The translations under genes were made by a program, and so were the position numbers. Shown here one piece after another: positions 8,612 to 18,000 of a DNA stretch of 64,000 nucleotides. The stretch lies in contig NZ_QUZZ01000013.1 of assembly GCF_003545695.1 (NCBI RefSeq), positions 62,001 to 126,000 on the forward strand, read 5' to 3'. The notes beneath the pieces were generated by a model. The model ran no database searches. It was not told the origin of the DNA and saw only the letters and a list, made by a program, of their open reading frames with translations. Within the stretch, counting starts at the first letter, position 1. Every line of letters begins with the position of its first letter. The stretch comes from Taibaiella helva (GTDB taxonomy: Bacteria; Bacteroidota; Bacteroidia; Chitinophagales; Chitinophagaceae).

Positions 8612-9739
8612 ATGGCAACAATTTTAAGCGTAGCTCCATATCCGTTTCTGCCGCCTGTAAACGGTGGCCATTGGGGTATTATCAATGTAGAGAAGCTGCT
8701 CTCGGTATTCAATGAGGTGCACACAGTCACTACAGACAACAATGTCTTCGGACAGGAACGTTATCCTTTCCGGGTACACACAGTACTCAGCAGCAGCAAG
8801 CTGAGGTATCTTCCATACAGCCAGTATCGAAAAGTATATCGCCTGGCAAAGACGCTGCAGCCACAATATCTGTTCTGCCATCATCACTATATGTTTCCAA
8901 TGGTGGCGAAGCTCGGGCGTAAACTGAACGTGCCGGCGTATATCCGTTGCCATAATATCGAAGCCGAACGGTTCAAAAGTACCGGCAAGTGGTGGTGGAA
9001 AGCTATGCAGTGGTTTGAGCGTTCCGCTTTTCTGCGCTCTGCTGGCGTTTTCTTTGTTACCCGGGAAGACCGGGATTGGGCTGTAGCACATTATGGTCTT
9101 CCCGAAAGTAAAGCGCTGGTCATGCCTTTCGCTATCGATCGGCAAAGCAGGCCGCCCGCGCCGGCAATATCCAAAAAGGAGCTGGCCGCCATGCTGAACC
9201 TTGATGCGGAGGTCCCCTGGCTGTTCTTTATGGGCAAGCTGGACTATGCTCCCAACGAGGAAGCAGTCACCTTCATTGTGAAGGAAATACTTCCGCGCTT
9301 AAGGCAAAAGCGGGATCGCTTTCATATTCTTATCTGTGGCAAAGGGTTGCCGGCAATCCTGCAGCAGGAGATCGCCGCTGCAGGCAGGGACATTCATTAC
9401 CTGGGCTTCGTTCCCGAGATCGAGCCTTTGATCGCTGCCTGCGATCTGATGATCAATCCGGTGATATCGGGAGGCGGCGTTAAAACCAAGGTAGTGGAAA
9501 GCCTGGCCTGGAATAAGACCGTGGTGTCGGCGCACAGTGGCGCCATCGGTATAGAAAAAGCGGTTTGCGGTAACAAGCTCCTCATTGCGCCGGATAAAGA
9601 CTGGCAGGCATTTACAGGCTTGATATGCGCTGTCCTGGATCATCCTGAAGCAACGATTCCTGACACTTATTTTGATCACTATTACCTCGGCAATGTCGCC
9701 AAAAGGCTTCAGCCGCATTTTAGCGGCAACAGCTTGTAG
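8612..9739 (+). CDS. GT4-like glycosyltransferase
   Basis: A GT-B fold transferase of 375 residues. The ATG at 8612 gives MATILSVAPYPFLPPVNGGHWG, the first Rossmann strand with the donor-loop glycines; upstream in-frame sequence is not family-like. The C-terminal half has FMGKLDYAPNEEAV, YLGFVPEIEPLIAACDLMINPV and GGGVKTKVVESLAW, the retaining GT4 nucleotide-sugar site. The promoter may be the TACCTTTTG-like stretch about 12 bases upstream, an imperfect match. It completes the polysaccharide region but is separated from the main operon by one opposing gene. Confidence 0.85.
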   Translation: MATILSVAPYPFLPPVNGGHWGIINVEKLLSVFNEVHTVTTDNNVFGQERYPFRVHTVLSSSKLRYLPYSQYRKVYRLAKTLQPQYLFCHHHYMFPMVAKLGRKLNVPAYIRCHNIEAERFKSTGKWWWKAMQWFERSAFLRSAGVFFVTREDRDWAVAHYGLPESKALVMPFAIDRQSRPPAPAISKKELAAMLNLDAEVPWLFFMGKLDYAPNEEAVTFIVKEILPRLRQKRDRFHILICGKGLPAILQQEIAAAGRDIHYLGFVPEIEPLIAACDLMINPVISGGGVKTKVVESLAWNKTVVSAHSGAIGIEKAVCGNKLLIAPDKDWQAFTGLICAVLDHPEATIPDTYFDHYYLGNVAKRLQPHFSGNSL

Positions 9740-9773
9740 CTGCGGGCATACTTTCCACCCCATGGAAACCGTT

Positions 9774-9781
9774 TATCTTTG
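9774..9781 (+). promoter_or_regulatory. -7 promoter box abutting the start codon of the barrel gene
   Basis: TATCTTTG matches TAnnTTTG exactly and ends two bases before the ATG at 9783 (five before the ATG at 9786). If used in the usual way, transcription would begin at or next to the start codon and the mRNA would be leaderless. Confidence 0.5.
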
Positions 9782-9782
9782 T

Positions 9783-10475
9783 ATGATGAAACGGAGCTCA
9801 AGCCTTTGCCATGCTGTTTACTTCTTTTTTACCATTTGTATCTTGCTTGCCGGAAATGTACTGTGGGCGCAGGCTTCGGATGACAATTCCTTGTTTGGCG
9901 GCGAACGGACGTTTATCGGCGGCCTGGTGCTGGGCGGAAATATAACACAGGTGGATGGCGATTACCTTAACGGCTACCACAAGTTTGGGCTCAACGCCGG
10001 TGCCGTGGCCTACGTCAACTTTTCGCCGAAGGTGGGCACCAGCATAGAGCTGCTGTTTTCTCAGAAAGGCAGCCATAGCGTGTCGACGCTGGAGTCGCCT
10101 TATTACGGCAGCTATTTTGCCAAGTACACTATCCGGCTGAATTATGCCGAAGTCCCGGTAGTGCTGCACTATTACATCACAGAGAAAACCCATATCGGTA
10201 TCGGGGCAGCATATAACCTGCTCGTCGGCTCTAAGGAGGAGTATAACGATGCCAGCTACAATACCGTGGTCGACGACAGGCAATATCCTTTTGAGCGGCA
10301 CACTATCGACGGTTTGCTGAGCGCCAGCAGGGTGCTGTGGCGGGGGCTGGTCGCCAATGTCCGTTTCCAGTATTCGCTGACCACGATCCGTAAATTTTCA
10401 AATATCCCGCCAGGCCTGGGGTTCGAGAATCAGAAGAACAATATGCTTACTTTCCGGCTGATGTACCTGCTTTAG
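9783..10475 (+). CDS. PorT-like outer membrane beta-barrel protein
   Basis: Two adjacent ATG codons (9783, 9786) both lead into MKRSSSLCHAVYFFFTICILLAGNVLWAQA, a clear signal peptide. The mature part of about 200 residues alternates short hydrophobic strands and turns: GLVLGGNITQVDG, FGLNAGAVAYVNFSPKVGTSIELLFSQKGS, YAEVPVVLHYYIT, HIGIGAAYNLLVGS, and it ends in an aromatic and hydrophobic final strand (LTFRLMYLL). This is the pattern of the small PorT/OmpA-like barrel family common in Bacteroidota. The substrate is unknown. The last 29 bases overlap the 3' end of the convergent amidohydrolase gene. Confidence 0.75.
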   Translation: MMKRSSSLCHAVYFFFTICILLAGNVLWAQASDDNSLFGGERTFIGGLVLGGNITQVDGDYLNGYHKFGLNAGAVAYVNFSPKVGTSIELLFSQKGSHSVSTLESPYYGSYFAKYTIRLNYAEVPVVLHYYITEKTHIGIGAAYNLLVGSKEEYNDASYNTVVDDRQYPFERHTIDGLLSASRVLWRGLVANVRFQYSLTTIRKFSNIPPGLGFENQKNNMLTFRLMYLL

Positions 10476-11655
10476 CAGCAAGGGCGCTTAAAGCGATATA
10501 GCTCATGAGGCCGGCGCCGGTTGCCAGCGCCGGCTCATCGATATCAAAACGGGAATTGTGCACCGGAAGTGTGTATCGTTCACCGTTCTGGCTGGTGCCG
10601 ATACGGAAGAAGCAGCCTTTGATCCTTTGCGTATAAAAGGCGAAATCCTCGGCGCCCATGCGCAGCTCAAGATCCTTTACCTGTGCGGCGCCCAGGAAGT
10701 CCGTAGCAAAAGCGCGGGCCTGCTTCGTGGTCTCCGGATCATTGAACAGGGAAGGATAACCGTCGGGTATATCGATCAGGGCTTCGGCGCCATAAGCAGC
10801 GCAGATCTGGCTGGTGATCTGCCGTATGTAGCCAAGGGCTTCCCGCCGCCAGTCTTCGTCGAACGTGCGCAGGGTGCCTTCCAGCTCCACTGTATTGGGG
10901 ATCACATTGGTGGTATGTCCGCCGGCTATTTTTCCAAAAGTAAGCACGGTAGGAGAGAGCGGGTTGCTTTTGCGCGATACGACCTGCTGCAAGCCGGTGA
11001 TCACCATAGCAGCTACCGCTATAGGGTCGACCGTTTGCTGGGGTAAGGCGGCATGACCGCCTTTTCCTTTGATCGTAATATAGATCTCATCGGCGCTAGC
11101 CATATACTGACCGCCCCTGAAACCTGCTGTGCCGGCTGGCAGCTGGGGATATACATGCAGGCCGTATATCGCATCGGGAGCGGGGTTGTCGAGCACGCCG
11201 GCCTTAATGAGCAAGCTGGCACCTCCGGGATTCTTTTCTTCGCCGGGCTGGAAGATGAGCTTGATAGTACCTTCAAACCGGTCTTTGTATTCCTGCAATA
11301 TAGCAGCGGCGCCCAGGAGGCAGGTAGTGTGCACATCGTGGCCACAGGCATGCATGATGCCGTCGTTGCGTGAGCGGTAGGTTGTTTCGTTATCTTCCTG
11401 TATCGGTAGGGCGTCCATATCGGCCCGCAGCGCGATACAATGTTTGTCCGGGTTACGTCCAGGGATCAATGCAACCACACCGGTATCGCATATGCCTTTT
11501 TGGTACGCAATACCGAGCTTGTCCAGCTCCGATGCTACAAATGCAGCAGTCTCATATTCGCGGAACGAAAGCTCGGGATGCTGATGCAGATGTCGGCGCA
11601 TGCCGATCAGGCCGGGCAGCAACGCTGCCGCGCGTTCTTTTATAGCGTCAATCAT
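10447..11655 (-). CDS. M20 family amidohydrolase (N-acyl-amino-acid or hippurate hydrolase type)
   Basis: A dinuclear metal amidohydrolase of 402 residues that likely releases amino acids from N-acyl or N-acetyl substrates. The metal site is visible as HACGHDVHTT (C104, H106), FQPGEEKNPGG (E139/E140), GLHVYP (H167) and a late His in VHNSRFDID. The N-terminal RRHLHQHPELSFREYETA is the family signature. No signal peptide, so cytoplasmic. Its ATG overlaps the stop of the SPOR gene by 8 bases, so translation is probably coupled. Last gene of a four-gene minus-strand operon. The exact substrate is not determinable. Confidence 0.9.
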   Translation of the reverse strand: MIDAIKERAAALLPGLIGMRRHLHQHPELSFREYETAAFVASELDKLGIAYQKGICDTGVVALIPGRNPDKHCIALRADMDALPIQEDNETTYRSRNDGIMHACGHDVHTTCLLGAAAILQEYKDRFEGTIKLIFQPGEEKNPGGASLLIKAGVLDNPAPDAIYGLHVYPQLPAGTAGFRGGQYMASADEIYITIKGKGGHAALPQQTVDPIAVAAMVITGLQQVVSRKSNPLSPTVLTFGKIAGGHTTNVIPNTVELEGTLRTFDEDWRREALGYIRQITSQICAAYGAEALIDIPDGYPSLFNDPETTKQARAFATDFLGAAQVKDLELRMGAEDFAFYTQRIKGCFFRIGTSQNGERYTLPVHNSRFDIDEPALATGAGLMSYIALSALAAKAGTSAGK

Positions 11656-12079
11656 TGTCCTCGCTGCTTTCCTTGTTTTTACGCACAGTATTGATGTTCA
11701 CCACATCGGGTACCACCATGCTCGGGTTGAACTGCGCCGATAGCTTGTTGTACAGGTCCAGCGCATCTTTCCGGGAGCGGAAATCACCGACGCGCACCCT
11801 GAACTGAGGATTGTTGTACACCAGGTAGGAGCGTATGCCCGAGAACTGGCGCATAAACTCAAGCTTGATCTGGGAAGCCTTCTTCCGGTCGTTACCATTA
11901 TAGATCTGTACCCGGAACCCCCTGACCTTACCGATAAAAGGCCGGTTTGCGCTGGCTGGCTTATTTACTACCAGCGCCAGTCTTGGATCGGCATGTACAT
12001 TGACATAGCCGGTGTCGCTCTCCTGGGCCGCAGCACCAAGGGTGCAGCCCAGCAGCAAAACAAAGAAAAGGTATTTCAT
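11648..12079 (-). CDS. Exported SPOR-domain protein
   Basis: A 143-residue protein with a signal peptide (MKYLFFVLLLGCTLGAAAQ) and a C-terminal SPOR-type fold: GFRVQIYNGNDRKKASQIKLEFMRQF, then YNNPQFRVRVGDFRSRKDALDLYNKL. SPOR domains bind glycan strands lacking stem peptides, usually at division sites, so it probably acts in the periplasm on peptidoglycan. It lies between deoC and the amidohydrolase in one operon, and its stop overlaps the next start. No catalytic domain is attached. Confidence 0.8.
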   Translation of the reverse strand: MKYLFFVLLLGCTLGAAAQESDTGYVNVHADPRLALVVNKPASANRPFIGKVRGFRVQIYNGNDRKKASQIKLEFMRQFSGIRSYLVYNNPQFRVRVGDFRSRKDALDLYNKLSAQFNPSMVVPDVVNINTVRKNKESSEDND

Positions 12080-12093
12080 AAGCTAGGTTTTTA

Positions 12094-12744
12094 TCAGGAA
12101 CCGCCGGCGATCGTGACGCTGGCGGAGGCGCCGATACGGGTAGCGCCCGCATCGACCAGCTCCTGTGCAAAAGCAAAGGTACGAATCCCGCCCGATGCTT
12201 TGATCTGTATCTCCGGAGGCAGGTGGCTGCGCATCAGCTGCACAGCATGCACGCTGGCGCCTTGTTCGGAGTATCCGGTAGATGTTTTTACGAAATCGAC
12301 CTTGTGCCTGGCGTACAAGGCGCAGCAGGCAATGATCTCGTCGTCGGTCAGCACGCCGCTTTCGATGATCACCTTAACGATGCCACGGTTGAGCCGGATA
12401 GGCTGCAGGCAGGCCGTGATCTCGCGGGACAAATAATCCCAGTCCCCGCTTTTGACAGCGCAGAGATTGATCACGATATCCAGCTCCAGAGCGCCATCGG
12501 CGATCGCTTTACGGATCTCCGCTACTTTGGCTTCAATGCAGCTGTAGCCAAAGGGGAACCCGATTACGGTAGCAGTGGCCACTGCGCTGCCGGCGGTATG
12601 CTTATGCGCCAGCGAAACATAATGCGGGGGTACGCATACGGCAGCAAACCCGTACCGGACTGCTTCTCCGCAGAGCTTTTCAATGTCGGAGGGAAGGGTA
12701 GTGGGCTTCAGTATCGTATGGTCGATATAAGAGGCTATATTCAT
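12094..12744 (-). CDS. deoC: Deoxyribose-phosphate aldolase
   Basis: Splits 2-deoxyribose 5-phosphate into glyceraldehyde 3-phosphate and acetaldehyde in deoxynucleoside catabolism. A TIM-barrel class I aldolase of 216 residues. The Schiff-base Lys is K153 in VDFVKTSTGY, the proton-relay pair is D89 (ELDIVIN) and K182 (IKASGGIR), and the N-terminus IDHTILKP is characteristic. It begins 9 bases after the ligase gene and ends 14 before the SPOR gene, inside a minus-strand operon without other nucleoside-salvage genes. Confidence 0.95.
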   Translation of the reverse strand: MNIASYIDHTILKPTTLPSDIEKLCGEAVRYGFAAVCVPPHYVSLAHKHTAGSAVATATVIGFPFGYSCIEAKVAEIRKAIADGALELDIVINLCAVKSGDWDYLSREITACLQPIRLNRGIVKVIIESGVLTDDEIIACCALYARHKVDFVKTSTGYSEQGASVHAVQLMRSHLPPEIQIKASGGIRTFAFAQELVDAGATRIGASASVTIAGGS

Positions 12745-12753
12745 ATCTGCTGT

Positions 12754-14055
12754 TTAAAAAAGAGTCCGGTGGTCGATGAATTTTACCGGCTTCCGGTTAT
12801 GATTGGGGAATTGTAATTGCCTGATCTCTTCCGCGCTGCAGTAATGAATATGAGGAATCACCCGCCATTTGTGCCGGAATACCGGGTGCAGCAACTCGTT
12901 GCAGGAGGCTGGATCCATATCGCTGTACAAGTAAAGCGATACCTGGTCCTGCTCATCAGCTCCTGTGCTCACTTCAACCACATACTCGCGTATGGCGGGA
13001 ATGCTGTTGAGCGTATCGAAGATCGCCGGCGGATAAAGCGAAGTGCCTTTGAATTTGATCATTTGCTGCTTGCGGCCGAGTACAGGTCCCAGGCGCATCG
13101 TGTGCCTGCCGCAGCTGCAAGGCTCGTAGTAGCCGCGGCAGATATCGCCTGTGCGGTAACGCAGTAACGGCATGCCTTCCACACCGAGCGTGGTAATGGT
13201 TAGTTCGCCCTGCTCACCCGGGATTACCGGTTGTCCCGAATCATCCAGCAATTCAGCAATGATCAGCTCCGGATGATGATGGCCGCCTTTGCCGGCGCTG
13301 CATTCTGTAAAGGCCGTTTGCAGCTCGGTGGCGGCATAGGTGCCGTACAGCTGTATGTTCCAGTCACGGGTGATCTGCTGTGCCAGGGCATTGGGCCTAA
13401 GCTGGTCGTCGCGGAGGCTTTCGCCTATGGCCAGCACTTTTTTTACGGTGGTATCATTGGCCGAAAAGCCGCTGGCTTCCGCCTCGGCAATCATCTTCGG
13501 CAGGAAAGAAGGTACTGCGACCAGGCCCGTGGTATTCAGCTGCCGTATAGTATCCCATTGCATGGCCGGAAGACCAGGGCCGGTACGTACCGATGCCGCA
13601 CCCAGCAACGACAGCCCGCTGTAATAAGCCACACCCGCCATGAACTGCCGGTCAAGCGTCAGCATCAGCTGGAAAATATCATGCTCTGTGGCGCCGATGC
13701 AATGGAAAGAAAGGTATTCGTTGTAAGCGAGGCGCAGCAAATCGTTCTGGGTGAGCGCTATGCTTACCGGCCGGCCCAGTGTGCCGGAAGTGGCTACATA
13801 TTCCCGTATGGCCCGGGGCGCTACGCACAGAAAGTCGGTATTGTACCGCTGCAGGTCTTCTTTGGATGTTGTGGGCAGCTCATTAAAATCCTGCCAGGAG
13901 CGTAGTGCCTTCGGATCGAATTGATGCTGCCGGAATAAGCGTTTGTAAAACGGGGAATGCTGCTGCAGGTACACCAGCGCCGGACCCAGTTTTTCCCACT
14001 GGAAATCGGCCTGCTCTGACAGTTTTTTTTGTTCTATTGCCGGTATGAATGCCAT
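12754..14055 (-). CDS. Adenylate-forming acyl-CoA ligase, PaaK-like
   Basis: An AMP-binding enzyme of 433 residues related to phenylacetate-CoA ligase. Visible motifs are YVATSGTLGRPVSIALT (phosphate-binding loop), YGTYAATELQTAF (adenine and carboxylate pocket), LLRYRTGDIC (ribose-binding D) and GRKQQMIKFKGTSLYP (hinge to the C-terminal subdomain). Family members activate an aryl or acyl acid as the adenylate and transfer it to CoA. I chose the ATG at 14055 (MAFIPAIEQKK) because PaaK proteins begin just ahead of this helix; an in-frame ATG at 14109 exists. First gene of the operon with deoC. No other phenylacetate genes are present, so the substrate is unknown. Confidence 0.8.
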   Translation of the reverse strand: MAFIPAIEQKKLSEQADFQWEKLGPALVYLQQHSPFYKRLFRQHQFDPKALRSWQDFNELPTTSKEDLQRYNTDFLCVAPRAIREYVATSGTLGRPVSIALTQNDLLRLAYNEYLSFHCIGATEHDIFQLMLTLDRQFMAGVAYYSGLSLLGAASVRTGPGLPAMQWDTIRQLNTTGLVAVPSFLPKMIAEAEASGFSANDTTVKKVLAIGESLRDDQLRPNALAQQITRDWNIQLYGTYAATELQTAFTECSAGKGGHHHPELIIAELLDDSGQPVIPGEQGELTITTLGVEGMPLLRYRTGDICRGYYEPCSCGRHTMRLGPVLGRKQQMIKFKGTSLYPPAIFDTLNSIPAIREYVVEVSTGADEQDQVSLYLYSDMDPASCNELLHPVFRHKWRVIPHIHYCSAEEIRQLQFPNHNRKPVKFIDHRTLF

Positions 14056-14133
14056 CGGGCGGTGAAGATAAAGATATTTGGCTGCCCGGAGAAGAGCGCC
14101 CGCTGCCATAAGGCAGGGGCTGTATCTGGTTGG

Positions 14134-14523
14134 TTATGCCTGTTCCGGTTTCGACATATTGCTGGCCAGCTGGTTGATCAGGTTATACAGCTTTTCAATG
14201 TCTATTTCCAAGCGGCTGATGGTCTGCTCATACATCCTTTTTTCAAAAGAGCTGAGGCTTGGCGGGATATTGGAATGCTGGCTTTCCACACCTGTGGGAT
14301 TATTGTAGAAATTATCATTGATATTGATCAGCTCCGATGGCGAAGTCTTATAGAGCTCTGCCAGCACCTCAATGCGGTCAAGCGTTATTTTGGTGGTTCC
14401 TTTCTCAATAAGGCTGTAGGCATTCTGCGATATATCGAGTACGCGGGCTACGTATTCCTGGGTATAATTATTGATCTCTCTTAATATCTTCAGTTTCTTG
14501 GAAAACTTCTGGGTAAGGTTCAT
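14134..14523 (-). CDS. XRE-family HTH regulator with coiled-coil tail
   Basis: The start at 14523 gives MNLTQKFSKKLKILREINNYTQEYVARVLDISQNAYSLIEKG, a complete helix-turn-helix of the Xre/Cro type (residues about 9-65). After a Pro-rich linker comes a predicted coiled coil (FEKRMYEQTISRLEIDIEKLYNLINQL) that probably mediates dimerisation. Length 129 residues. The upstream open frame to 14604 is not family-like. It precedes the ligase-deoC operon by 78 bases on the same strand and may control it, or itself. The ligand is unknown. Confidence 0.85.
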   Translation of the reverse strand: MNLTQKFSKKLKILREINNYTQEYVARVLDISQNAYSLIEKGTTKITLDRIEVLAELYKTSPSELININDNFYNNPTGVESQHSNIPPSLSSFEKRMYEQTISRLEIDIEKLYNLINQLASNMSKPEQA

Positions 14524-15049
14524 CTGCCAAATGAGTTGAATACGCGAATTTATAAAAAGCTCTGCAACCGGAAAAACAACATCGTTGTTTCCCGAACCGA
14601 TCATGCCCGCCAGTAATATCCTCTTTCTATTTCCTTCGTTATTATGGTTTTCTTAAAATATTTCCTGGACAAAAGTACAATATTATAGATCAAGCGAGTG
14701 AATATCTTTTTACCTGCTAAAGTATATTTCGCATCGATGGATCATCAATGGAACGTGATATGTTTTTTGCAAAAACGAAAGATTTTTGCGGAGCTAAATC
14801 ATGCTTCTATATTGAATAATATATGCTTATTCTGTTTCCTTTTAATCGAATCAGAATCTATATTACTCTCTTTCAATGCTTAAAAGTCGTAAGAGATGCT
14901 GGTAAATATACTAAAATTGTATGAATAAAAAAATCATGATAATTCATAGATAAATTTAAAAAATACTTTTAATAAAAAATTCAAAATAAACAATTTATAA
15001 TTTCGAAAATGTAATCAAACCAATCAAACAAATCCCTAAACTTTTATCA
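14524..15049. other. AT-rich gene-free stretch
   Basis: About 525 bases with strongly AT-rich sequence, especially 14690-15040. A short open frame at 14698-14883 has no family-like features and is rejected. TAATTTCG at 14998-15005 is one mismatch from the -7 consensus and sits 44 bases before the surface-protein start, so it is a plausible promoter for that gene. I see no other structure. Confidence 0.5.
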
Positions 15050-18000
15050 ATGAAAAAAATTTTATGCTTTGCCTTGGCAGGATTGCTGCTGGGCGTTGCA
15101 GAGACATCGGCCCACCGGATTGAGTATTACACCACAAATGGCTGTATCAACCCGGGGCAAACGCTGAAGATCGATGCCAAAGTAGTAGCGGCCCCTTCCA
15201 ACACCCGTTATGCCTGGCAATACAAAACGGCTACCGGCAGCTGGACCTGCTTTGACAACAATACCAACAACACCATTAACGGTACAGCGTTCTATGTAAC
15301 CAATGCCTCCGGTTCGGGCGCCGACAATGCGCCGGAACTGAACATCGCCAATCCGACCTCGGCACTGGATAATGTGCAGATCCGTTGCCTGATGCGTGAA
15401 AATGGCAACCCTTGCGGCGCACCGCCCAATACTACTTATGGCGGCGACGATCTGAACCCTAAAGAAGCAAAAATGCTTCGCCTTCGTTACAATGCTGTCG
15501 CCGGCGCCTGTTCTATCTCCTGTGAAGACAATATGCTCAGCAATGCCAACGGCTTCTATGGCGGCTTTGAAGCAGTAACTTACAGCAGCGGCAGCTTTAC
15601 GGACAAGAATTTCCTCTCCGGCGCAGGCAGCTCCGACTTTATCGCCAATGGTTCGGGCAACGGTGCTTATAAGTCCAAAAACAATCCTTACGATGCCTAT
15701 GGTTTCAGCAGTGCGCGCTTTGCACCACACAGCGGCAACTACCAGATGGTAATAAAAGGTAATAGCACTGCTTCAGCCAAAGTATGGTACAAGACAGTAT
15801 CGGTGCTGCCCGGCGAGGTGTATAGCTTTTCCGTATGGGTATCGAAGGTTGATGGCACCACACCCAATATACAGCTGCGCGCCGGCAACAGGGAGCTGGC
15901 CGCTATGCAGCCCGCTGCAACCATTGGCGAATGGACGCAGCTTAACGGCACTTACGGTGTACCGCCGGGTGTCACCTCGATTACCTTTGCCATCAGTGAC
16001 AAGGCAGCAGGCTCCGGCGCGCACAATTATGTGCTCGACGATATCTGCCTGGTAAAGACTGCCGATCCTATTGCCATTGGTGATAAGGTATGGTTCGATA
16101 TCGATCGCGACGGCCGACAGGATGCCGCAGAGCCGGGTATCGACGGTGTTACGGTAAAGCTGTTCTACGACGGCGATATGAACAACGTGGCCGACTCGGC
16201 CAATGCGGTGTATACAGCAACGACAAGCGGTGGCGGAAACTATAGCTTTAACGGCGTGATCCCGGGCAAATACTTTGTGCAGTTCACCCTGGCGGCCGGC
16301 TACAGCGGCTTTACCACACAGGACGCGGCCAACGTACCGGTTGGAGAGCATTCAACAGCTAACGTGAACACCGGCAAAACAGGTACGCACAATTTCACGG
16401 CCAATTATATGTTCAAAGATGCCGGTATGGTGAAGAATTTCACTATTTCGGGCAAAGCCTTCAACGATGTGAACGGCCTTACCGACAATACCGTCAACGG
16501 TGTGCTGATCTCCTCGCTGGGCAGTGCGCCTTTGTATGCCAACCTGTACAGGGGCAATACTTTTGTTGCCTCCACGCCCATAGCGTCAGGCAGCTATACC
16601 TTCAGCAACCTGGCGGGCAACACAGCTTACACCATAAGCATCAGTACAGTGGCTGCGACTTCCGGCAGCCCGGCATCTGTACTGTCATCCGGTTGGGTCA
16701 ATACCGGTGAGTTTGTGGGTACCGGTACCGGTAGCGACGGTGCTGTGAATGGTCTTGTTGCCGTTAATCTCGGCGCCGCTTCTGTGGGCGATGTTAACTT
16801 TGGTATAGAGCAGCTGCCCACACCTGTCGGCTCAACAGCGACCAGCCAGGTCAACCCCGGTGGTAGTGTAAGCATTACCGTTCCCCCGGCTACCTTCGGC
16901 GGTACCGATCCTTCCGGCGGCACCATTACCTCCCTGCGCATTACAGCCTTTCCCGGCGGCGCTGCCAGCATCACCGTTAACGGCACAACTTATACTTCTG
17001 CCAATTTCCCTCCGGCAGGCATTACTGTGCCCGCCGGTCCTAACGGGCAGCCGGCACAAACGATTACCGTCGATCCGGCAGCTGATGGTATTACCTCTGT
17101 AACGATCGCCTTTAAAGTGACAGACAATGCAAACAAGGAGTCGACTACGACCAGCACGGCAACAGTACCTTTCTCAGCACTGACCATCAGCGGAAAGGTG
17201 TTTAACGATGCCAACGGCATGACCAATAACCTTGTTGATGGTACAGGCATCAATACCGCTTCCGCAGCGCAGCTGTATGCTTACCTGGTGCTGCCTTCAG
17301 GGATCGTTTCCGATTCGATTCCGGTTGCAGCCAACGGCAGCTTCCAGCTGGATAACGCTTCTGCCAATACGAATTACACCGTTGTGGTTACCACAACACA
17401 AGCCCTGATCGGCAGCAGCAACCCCGCGGTAACACTCCCTTCAGGATGGGTACGCACCGGCGAGCAGCTGGGAACCGGTAACGGCAGCGATGACAATGCC
17501 AACGGCCTGCTGAGCGTAGCTACAGGCAGCGGTAACGTGAGTAATGCGCTGTTCGGTATCGAGCAATTGCCTGTGGCCGGTACTGCTACGGCTGTAAGCC
17601 AGGCTAACCCCGGCGACACAGTCAACGTAACGATCCCCCCTGCGACCTTTGTGGCTACCGATGCGTCTCCCGGAACGGTTACCTCTATTAAGATCACGGC
17701 TATGCCTTCCAATGCAACCAGCCTTTCGGTGAACGGCAATAAGTACACCACTGCCAATTTCCCTTCAGGTGGTATCGTACTGCCGACCGGAACCAATGGC
17801 CAGCCGACAGTTCCCGTTGCGGTAGATCCGGTGAGCGGTACCGTTACTGTTGGTATCCCTTTCCGCGTGAACGATAACGCCAACATGCTTTCGACCAATA
17901 CAGGCATGGCCAACGCTCCGGTATACGAGGTGCCAGATCTGACGCCGATCATCACTGTTGCACCTGCAACCATGTACGGCAGCACCAGCTTCACTGCAAG

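Noticed and set aside
14698-14883. A 61-codon open frame in the AT-rich gap
   Set aside because: No motif, no promoter, and the composition is as for the surrounding gap.
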